Assembly (NCBI RefSeq): GCF_040605455.1 | Contig: NZ_JBEXCV010000162.1 | Coordinates: forward strand, 1-19,210 | Direction: 5' to 3' | From: Embleya sp040605455 | GTDB lineage: Bacteria; Actinomycetota; Actinomycetes; Streptomycetales; Streptomycetaceae | Length of the DNA: 19,210 nt | In this document: in pieces, positions 14,791-19,210 of the stretch | How the letters are laid out: each line of letters begins with the position of its first letter | How positions within the stretch are numbered: the first letter of the stretch is position 1 | Translations under genes and position numbers: made by a program | Notes under the pieces: model-generated | Seen by the model: the letters and a program-made list of their open reading frames with translations, nothing else | What the model was told of the DNA's origin: nothing | Database searches by the model: none

Positions 14791-14833
14791 GGCGGGGCGG
14801 GGGTGTGCCGTTGCCCGTATGCCCCGCTCCGCC
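14791..14833. terminator. Second, longer hairpin between convergent dctA and the FkbM gene
   Basis: GGCGGGGCGGGG (14791-14802) and CCCCGCTCCGCC (14822-14833) form a 12-bp stem containing one G-T pair, with a 19-nt loop. It lies 32 bp from the FkbM stop codon on the - strand and 95 bp from the dctA stop, so it may end transcription from both sides. Confidence 0.6.
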
Positions 14834-14865
14834 GCCCGGCAACTCACGCCCTTCGTCCGCGCGGT

Positions 14866-15645
14866 TCAGCCCACCGACTCCCGGCCCGGCCGCCGCGCTC
14901 CGGGCAGGAACAGCACCGAGTTGACGTAGCGGCGGCAGAACGGCGCCAACGTGCGGCGCAGCAGGCCGCGTTCGGCCACATGGGCGGTGCGCGCCTGGTG
15001 GCCGGCCAGATCGAAGTCGGCCAGGGGAAGCCAGTGTCGGCCCGGCAACACCCAGCCCCGGTAGTCCAGTCGGCCGAGGAAGTCGAGCACCGGCGCGGGC
15101 GACTGGATGCGTGCCTCCAATTCGATGAACAGTGCCGGGCGGTCCCGGCGCAAGGTGTCCTCCGCGCCGTGCAGCACGGCCGATTCGCTGCCGTCCACGT
15201 CGATCTTGACGAACGTGACGTCGAGCAGGCGGAGATCGTCCAGGCGCACGCACGGTACGTCCACCGCCCGATCGTGGATCTGCCTGCGTACGAGCGAGGA
15301 CACACCCCGATCCCCTCGGTCGCCCGGCGGCAACCACAGTGCGACCGTGCCGGTGCCGCGGCTGCCGGCCGCGGCGGCCACCACGCGTACGTTGGCCGGT
15401 GTGCCGGTGTCGAGCAACGCGGCCAGGTGCGGCACCGGCTCCACCGTCACCACCGACTCCGCGCGCCCGGCCAGTCGCCGGGACCACGGCCCGTACCAGC
15501 CGCCCACGTCGACGGCGGTGCCGCCGCGCGGGACGAAGTCGGCGATCCGCCGCAACTCCGGTTCGAAGCGTGGATACAGCACGTCGACTGCGGCGGTGAC
15601 CAGTCTCGGGGGTACCCGGGGCGCGAGCCGGGCGGCGAGCGTCAT
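14866..15645 (-). CDS. FkbM family SAM-dependent methyltransferase
   Basis: The module of 259 residues transfers a methyl group from S-adenosylmethionine, usually to an oxygen of a sugar or polyketide. It has SAM motif I AVDVGGWYGPWS (44-55), acidic Glu69 at the end of the next strand (VVTVEP), and the FkbM hallmark FVKIDVDGSESAVLHGAE (145-162), followed by LFIELE (172-177). The ATG at 15645 overlaps the Trm112-like stop (ATGA), with GGA 8 nt upstream, so it is probably made as a separate protein by coupled translation. However, the frame is open upstream with no stop as far as the DMT transporter gene, so it is also the C-terminal part of a possible 674-residue fusion. It is the last gene of the operon. 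The substrate is unknown. Confidence 0.9.
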   Translation of the reverse strand: MTLAARLAPRVPPRLVTAAVDVLYPRFEPELRRIADFVPRGGTAVDVGGWYGPWSRRLAGRAESVVTVEPVPHLAALLDTGTPANVRVVAAAAGSRGTGTVALWLPPGDRGDRGVSSLVRRQIHDRAVDVPCVRLDDLRLLDVTFVKIDVDGSESAVLHGAEDTLRRDRPALFIELEARIQSPAPVLDFLGRLDYRGWVLPGRHWLPLADFDLAGHQARTAHVAERGLLRRTLAPFCRRYVNSVLFLPGARRPGRESVG

Positions 15646-16890
15646 GGGGCGATCCGTCGGGTGAGTCGGGCGTGTTCCTCGTCCGAGACCCGGACGCCGG
15701 AGGAGGGGAGGAGTTGTGGGATGCCGTCGACGATCGGGTAACGGCGGCGCAGTCTCGGGTTGTACAAGGAGTCCTCCGGGAGAAGAAGGGCGAGTGGTTC
15801 CTTGTCCAGTGGGCAGGCCAGGATCCGGAGGAGCGGATCGTCGGGTTGCATGGGGCGACTCCTCTGGAGAGGGGGTGACTTCCGTTGTGAGGTCGGTGAC
15901 TTCGGTGGGGGCGGTGTCCTTCGTGGTGCGTCCGGTGGCTTCGGTGGGGACGGTGTCGGTGTCCTCCGTCGTGGGGCCGCCGACGTCGTTGGAGTCCGTG
16001 CCCTCCGTGGGGTCGATGTCTTCGTCGCGCCGGGGCAGGAGCAGCAGGACGATCACGGCGAGCGTGCCGCCGAGCAGTCGCAGGGTCAGCCGGGACCGGT
16101 CGTGCGGCAGCGCCTCGCCGAAGGCGAAGCTGCCCGGCACGGCGGTGAACAGAGCCGAGACCGTGGTGCATACGGGCACGATCAGCGACGCCCGGCAGCG
16201 CTGCAACGCGGTCTGGGACAACACCAGGCCGGCCGCGCCGATGCCGACGAGCAGGTACGGATAGGGGGAGCGGAGCAGGTCGAGGGCCGTGGCGCCGATG
16301 CCGTGCCCGGTGAGTCGGCCGGAGATGCCCTTGATCGTCAGCGAACTCACCCCGTACAGCAGGCCCATCGCGACGCCGTATGCCACGCCGGTGGTGGGTG
16401 GGCGGCCGGGGTCGCGGGAGTGCCGCTCGGCGGCGAGGTACAGCCACAGGCCGGCCGCGAGCGCCGGCAGGCACACCACGAGGAACCGGCCCAACGGGGC
16501 GCGTTCGCCGACCGGGTCCGCGTCCCGCAACGAGGCGACGATCATCGCCAGTGCGGCGAGTACGGCCAGTACGCCCGCGCGCTCTCGGCCGGTGGCCCGC
16601 TCGCCCAGTACCACCGAGGAGAGCAGGAGCAGCAGGACCAGGCCCGCGACGAACAGGCCCTGGGCCGCGGCGATGGGCAGCATGCGGTAGACGGCGAGCT
16701 GGGCGGCGAAGCCGGCAACCAGCGCGAGCGAGCCGGTGAGCCACAGCGGGCTGCCCAGGAGCAGGCGCAGCAGCCGTAACGGCCGGCCGGTCGAAAGCGC
16801 CGGGAGATCGGTCAACGCCCGCTTCTCCAGCACGAATCCGGTGCTGTAGAGCACGTTGGCAAGCAGCGCCGCGGCGACGCCCCACCACAT
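14866..16890 (-). CDS. DMT-superfamily (EamA/NIPA-like) transporter, frame open into the FkbM methyltransferase
   Basis: From ATG 16890 the first 286 residues form a multi-helix membrane protein of the drug/metabolite transporter superfamily. It opens MWWGVAAALLANVLYSTG, followed by FVLEKRAL, with about nine hydrophobic segments between residues 1 and 285 and the second half repeating the fold of the first. A cytoplasmic-type Thr/Glu/Asp/Pro tail (about 289-346) contains 13-residue repeats. No stop codon follows. The same frame continues through the nested Trm112-like gene as a Pro/Arg-rich stretch (347-415) and then becomes the FkbM methyltransferase (416-674). The only stop is the FkbM one. 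Either a 674-residue fusion exists or the transporter stop has been lost or misread. The preceding methyltransferase gene ends 2 nt upstream, so it is in the same operon. A role in exporting the operon's product is inference. Confidence 0.75.
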   Translation of the reverse strand: MWWGVAAALLANVLYSTGFVLEKRALTDLPALSTGRPLRLLRLLLGSPLWLTGSLALVAGFAAQLAVYRMLPIAAAQGLFVAGLVLLLLLSSVVLGERATGRERAGVLAVLAALAMIVASLRDADPVGERAPLGRFLVVCLPALAAGLWLYLAAERHSRDPGRPPTTGVAYGVAMGLLYGVSSLTIKGISGRLTGHGIGATALDLLRSPYPYLLVGIGAAGLVLSQTALQRCRASLIVPVCTTVSALFTAVPGSFAFGEALPHDRSRLTLRLLGGTLAVIVLLLLPRRDEDIDPTEGTDSNDVGGPTTEDTDTVPTEATGRTTKDTAPTEVTDLTTEVTPSPEESPHATRRSAPPDPGLPTGQGTTRPSSPGGLLVQPETAPPLPDRRRHPTTPPLLRRPGLGRGTRPTHPTDRPMTLAARLAPRVPPRLVTAAVDVLYPRFEPELRRIADFVPRGGTAVDVGGWYGPWSRRLAGRAESVVTVEPVPHLAALLDTGTPANVRVVAAAAGSRGTGTVALWLPPGDRGDRGVSSLVRRQIHDRAVDVPCVRLDDLRLLDVTFVKIDVDGSESAVLHGAEDTLRRDRPALFIELEARIQSPAPVLDFLGRLDYRGWVLPGRHWLPLADFDLAGHQARTAHVAERGLLRRTLAPFCRRYVNSVLFLPGARRPGRESVG
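15642..15851 (-). CDS. Trm112-like small protein, likely methyltransferase partner
   Basis: The 69-residue protein starts MQPDDPLLRILACPLDKEP and contains LYNPRLRRRYPIVDGIPQLLP, the recognisable Trm112/YcaR-type pattern. Only one cysteine (Cys14) remains, so the classic CxxC zinc site is absent, as in some bacterial members. In eukaryotes and archaea Trm112 proteins bind and activate SAM methyltransferases; that role here is inference, helped by its place between two methyltransferase genes. The ATG at 15851 has GAGGAG 7 nt upstream, a strong Shine-Dalgarno. Its stop overlaps the FkbM start as ATGA. The whole gene lies within the uninterrupted DMT-FkbM reading frame but in a different frame. 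There the DMT frame gives only a Pro/Arg-rich shadow, so the Trm112 frame is the constrained one. Confidence 0.88.
   Translation of the reverse strand: MQPDDPLLRILACPLDKEPLALLLPEDSLYNPRLRRRYPIVDGIPQLLPSSGVRVSDEEHARLTRRIAP
15852..15864 (-). promoter_or_regulatory. Ribosome binding site of the Trm112-like gene
   Basis: GAGGAG (15864-15859 on the - strand), 7 nt before ATG 15851. It lies inside the DMT reading frame, showing that ribosomes can start at the nested gene independently of how the DMT frame ends. Confidence 0.7.
15874..16014 (-). repeat. Degenerate 39-bp (13-residue) repeats in the transporter tail
   Basis: The tail reads DPTEGTDSNDVGG, PTTEDTDT, VPTEATGRTTKDT and APTEVTDLTTEVT. 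The last two units are exactly 39 bp each (15913-15951 and 15874-15912) and share PTExTxxxTTxxT. The underlying DNA is a diverged minisatellite and is not CRISPR-like. Confidence 0.75.
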
Positions 16891-16892
16891 GG

Positions 16893-17612
16893 CTAGGCCC
16901 GCCGGGCGTGCACGAGCAGGATCGAGGCGAGCGAGGGAGCCGTGCACGCGACCCGGTCCAGCGGCCTGAGCATCCGCGGCACGCCGTGGAACGGCGCCCC
17001 GGCCGTCCGGACCACCTCGAAGCCCGATGCGGTGAGGAAGTCGCGCAGTGCTCGGGCGGTGTACAGCCGCAGGTGGCCGACCACCTGGGAGCCGGGTCGG
17101 CCGTGGATGCCGCGCAGGCTGACCTCGGAGAAGATCGGTTGCACGCCCGCGAGCAGCAACGCACGGTTGTACCAGGCGGCCAGGTTCGGCGTGGAGAGCA
17201 TCAGATGGCCGCGCGGCTTGAGTACCCGGCGCAGTTCGTCGAGTGCCGCATCCGGGTCCACGAGGTGTTCGAGCACCTCGCCGAAGAGCACCGCGTCCAC
17301 ACTGGCATCGGCCAACGGCAGCCCGCCGTCCGTGAGTTCGCCGCGGACCAGATGCTTCATCCGAGTGCTCGCCCGGCGCAGTGCGTCCTGCGACCAGTCG
17401 ATTCCGATCAGCGTGTGCCCGGCCAACAGCGGGCCCGTGATCGAGGCCGCCGAGCCGTCGCCGCAGCCGATGTCGACCACCAGGGCCGGGTCGGGGCCGA
17501 GTGCGCGGGCCAGCATCGCGGCGTGGCGCCGGCTGCGCTCGGGGCCGGAGGCGACCGGTGTCGCCGGATCCTCGTAGAACTCGCGCAGCCCGGCCGAACG
17601 GGTGGCGGTCAT
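16893..17612 (-). CDS. Class I SAM-dependent methyltransferase (type 11/UbiE-like)
   Basis: The 239-residue soluble enzyme has motif I VVDIGCGDGS (45-54), Asp72 at the end of the second strand (IGIDWS), motif FGEVLEHLVD (110-119) and the post-motif LKPRGHLMLSTPN (131-143). All parts needed to bind S-adenosylmethionine are present and the length is normal. The start ATG 17612 overlaps the stop of the condensation-type gene (ATGA), which implies coupled translation. A longer open frame upstream is only the shadow of that gene. The stop TAG is 2 nt from the DMT transporter ATG. The acceptor is unknown; the shape is that of small-molecule or lipid-headgroup O/N/C-methyltransferases. It is one of two methyltransferases in the operon. 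Confidence 0.92.
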   Translation of the reverse strand: MTATRSAGLREFYEDPATPVASGPERSRRHAAMLARALGPDPALVVDIGCGDGSAASITGPLLAGHTLIGIDWSQDALRRASTRMKHLVRGELTDGGLPLADASVDAVLFGEVLEHLVDPDAALDELRRVLKPRGHLMLSTPNLAAWYNRALLLAGVQPIFSEVSLRGIHGRPGSQVVGHLRLYTARALRDFLTASGFEVVRTAGAPFHGVPRMLRPLDRVACTAPSLASILLVHARRA

Positions 17613-18994
17613 CGCGAACCACCGTCCTGCGATCCCGGGTTCGCGACCGGGCCGGCGGCGAGGACGGCGGCCGAGACGGTGTCCAGGTAGTGCGCGAAGA
17701 AGTCGTACAGCCGCTGTCCGGCCGCGTCGTCGAGCAGTGCGCGGGACCAGCGCAGTCCCACGTGCAGGCGGCCGGCGGTGCCGGTCGTGGTGATCGTCAG
17801 GCCCCGGGGCATCCGGGTGGGCGCGGAGACCCAGACCGCGTCCGCCCGGCCCGCGTCGCCGAAGTCCAGTGGATAGGGGATCCGCCCGAGGTTGCTGAGC
17901 AGCGTCGTGGAGGTCCAGGGCGCGAGTGCGCGGCCGAGGCCGCGGGTGATCGAGGCGCGCAGGTCGACCGGGAGGACCGGTGCGGTGAGCAGGGCCGCGC
18001 CGCGGCCGAGCGGGGGGCGCGGCGCGGCCCTGAGCTGCCTGGTCCGGTGGGCCGTGCGGCGGAGCAGCCCCACGATCGCCTCGGGAGTCGGTTCGTTCGC
18101 GTACTCGCGGGCGCCGAAGGCGACTTCGACCAGTCGGGTGCCGTTGCCGATGGGCATCTCGGCGCCGCGCGAACGGTCGTCGACGGGCACCGTGATGCGG
18201 ATCGGCCGGGCGGGTGCGCCGTGCAGCCGGTTCCAGCGGGCGATCGTCAGGCAGGTGGCCACGAGGAGACGGTCGTTGACGGTGTGGTCGGCGCCGGGTG
18301 GGCGTGGGTGGATCGGGAGCTCGCCGAGGATGACGCCGTTGCCCCGGCGCTGCTGCGCGAGTGGTGCGGGGGCCGGCGCGACCCGGGCGGAGCGGGCCGA
18401 CGGCAAGCCGGGATCCAGGGGCGGCGGCTCCGGTCCGGCGGCGCCGGGTGGGGTGGCCCGGTCCGAGGCGGGCTCGGAGCCGATTCCGCTGTACAACTCT
18501 GCGGTGGTGGCCAGGACGCGGAGGAAGGAGGGTCCGTCGAGGGCGGTGTGGTGGATCGTGCACAGCAGCACGCAGCCGCCGGAGGTCGCGGACGAGCGGA
18601 TCACGTCCAGCCGGACCGGCGGGGACAGGGACAGCGGCGGTGTCTCGGCCAGGGCCCTCGTCCGGGCCCGGGCCAACGCGTCCGGTGCGGCCGGCGGGAA
18701 GCCGACCGGTTCGACGTCCGGGGCGGCGGTGAGTTCCCATTCGTAGCGCCGCCGGTACCACCGGCCGGGAGCCTCGCGGACCAGGATGCGCGCGTGTCGG
18801 CGCAGCGCGCTGTCGAACGCGGCGCGCAGTCGGGCCGGATCCGGCTGTCCGGGCAGCCGGATCTCCATGTGCACCGCGATCGGCTCGCCGGGTCGCTGAC
18901 CGTGCCGGGACATCTCGTCGACGAGCGGAAACGGGATCCGGGCGAGGACCGGCTCGACCGGGAGTTCGGGCCGAACCGGGCGTGCTGTGGTCAT
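17609..18994 (-). CDS. Stand-alone condensation-domain / PapA-like acyltransferase
   Basis: The 461-residue protein is of the chloramphenicol-acetyltransferase/condensation fold. It has the active-site motif HHTALDG (148-154), matching HHxxxDG with catalytic His149, and the late segment TLLSNLGRI seen in free-standing acyltransferases of the PapA and alcohol-acyltransferase groups. No adenylation or carrier domain is attached or adjacent in the window. Such enzymes join an acyl group, from CoA or a carrier protein, to an alcohol or amine. A Pro/Ala/Ser-rich stretch at about 172-212 interrupts the middle and is probably a surface loop. The start ATG 18994 has AAGGAGG 10 nt upstream and overlaps the previous stop (ATGA). 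Its stop overlaps the next methyltransferase start in the same way. The substrate is unknown. Confidence 0.9.
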   Translation of the reverse strand: MTTARPVRPELPVEPVLARIPFPLVDEMSRHGQRPGEPIAVHMEIRLPGQPDPARLRAAFDSALRRHARILVREAPGRWYRRRYEWELTAAPDVEPVGFPPAAPDALARARTRALAETPPLSLSPPVRLDVIRSSATSGGCVLLCTIHHTALDGPSFLRVLATTAELYSGIGSEPASDRATPPGAAGPEPPPLDPGLPSARSARVAPAPAPLAQQRRGNGVILGELPIHPRPPGADHTVNDRLLVATCLTIARWNRLHGAPARPIRITVPVDDRSRGAEMPIGNGTRLVEVAFGAREYANEPTPEAIVGLLRRTAHRTRQLRAAPRPPLGRGAALLTAPVLPVDLRASITRGLGRALAPWTSTTLLSNLGRIPYPLDFGDAGRADAVWVSAPTRMPRGLTITTTGTAGRLHVGLRWSRALLDDAAGQRLYDFFAHYLDTVSAAVLAAGPVANPGSQDGGSR

Positions 18995-19210
18995 GATGGT
19001 CCGCCCTCCTTGCCGTCGGGCGGCAGCGTCGGCAGCTGTGCGGTGTCGGCTGCCCGGTCCGGGTGGGTCGGCAGGGGCGCCGTGTGGTCGTCTCGGCCCA
19101 AGTGGTCGTGGCCGGCCGCCGGTGCTTCGCCGGCCGGGGTTCGGTCGGGCGGCGCCGGCTTGGCCATCGATACGGGCCCGGAGGCGGCTGCGGCCGGCCC
19201 GTCGGGCCGG
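18991..19210 (-). CDS. C-terminal tail of an unidentified protein (partial, enters from right edge)
   Basis: A frame open from the window edge ends at a TGA (18993-18991) that overlaps the condensation-type gene's ATG as ATGA, the same junction used twice further down the operon. The 72 visible residues are rich in Pro, Ala, Asp, Gly and His (for example GHDHLGRDDHTAPLPTHPDR) and look disordered, as in a C-terminal tail. No domain is recognisable. An internal ATG at 19167 could start a 58-residue peptide, but it has no Shine-Dalgarno, so a longer gene outside the window is more likely. The overlap and the open frame are visible; that it is a gene is inferred. Confidence 0.5.
   Translation of the reverse strand, partial: RPDGPAAAASGPVSMAKPAPPDRTPAGEAPAAGHDHLGRDDHTAPLPTHPDRAADTAQLPTLPPDGKEGGPS

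Noticed and set aside
15874..16014. CRISPR-like repeat region
   Set aside because: The units are imperfect, contiguous without spacers and keep a reading frame. They encode a Thr/Glu repeat at the end of a membrane protein.
13001..17164. A 4.2-kb open frame on the - strand crossing dctA and the methyltransferase genes
   Set aside because: It runs antisense or out of frame to clearly recognisable proteins and translates to His/Arg/Pro-rich low-complexity sequence. Stop codons are rare in any frame of such GC-rich DNA.

Overview
The DNA is very GC-rich, with strong G/C bias at third codon positions, short or overlapping intergenic junctions, and several promoters of the actinobacterial leaderless type. 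The gene families (LAL-type LuxR regulator, FtsX-type ABC exporter with a two-component system, DctA, FkbM methyltransferase, Trm112) fit an actinomycete, most likely Streptomycetaceae or a close relative. The genus cannot be fixed from sequence alone. Nothing looks like a phage, insertion sequence, CRISPR array or RNA gene.

Layout from left to right. (1) 1-118 is the 3' end of an unknown + strand gene with a poly-alanine tract, followed by hairpins. (2) 304-3078 (-) is a large LAL-type LuxR regulator. (3) 3079-3528 holds no gene. (4) 3529-8866 is an ABC/two-component module: permease and ATPase on the - strand, divergent from a sensor kinase and NarL-type response regulator on the + strand. 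The 132-bp divergent gap carries two inverted repeats. (5) 8969-9409 (-) is a small VOC protein. (6) 9541-10425 (+) is a polysaccharide-deacetylase-like lipoprotein. (7) 10608-14695 is a C4-dicarboxylate module: a CitB/DcuR-type regulator and CitA/DcuS-type kinase (-) divergent from dctA (+). The kinase keeps the ligand-contact residues expected for dicarboxylates, and the shared upstream region carries a perfect tandem 9-bp repeat. (8) 14866-19210 (-) is a tightly coupled operon that enters from beyond the right edge. In transcription order it holds the end of an unknown protein, a stand-alone condensation/acyltransferase-type protein, a class I SAM methyltransferase, a DMT-superfamily membrane protein, a Trm112-like protein and an FkbM methyltransferase.

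How the genes may work together. Modules 4 and 7 are familiar sense-and-transport units. Module 8 is the least explained. Four junctions are stop/start overlaps or near-contacts (three ATGA overlaps and one 2-nt gap), which implies coordinated expression, and the gene mix suggests acylation, methylation and export of an unidentified small molecule or lipid. The oddest point is that the DMT transporter frame has no stop codon after its last membrane segment. It continues through a 13-residue-repeat Thr/Glu/Asp tail, across the whole Trm112 gene in another frame, and joins the FkbM methyltransferase in frame. This is either a real transporter-methyltransferase fusion with a gene nested inside it, or a lost stop or sequence error.
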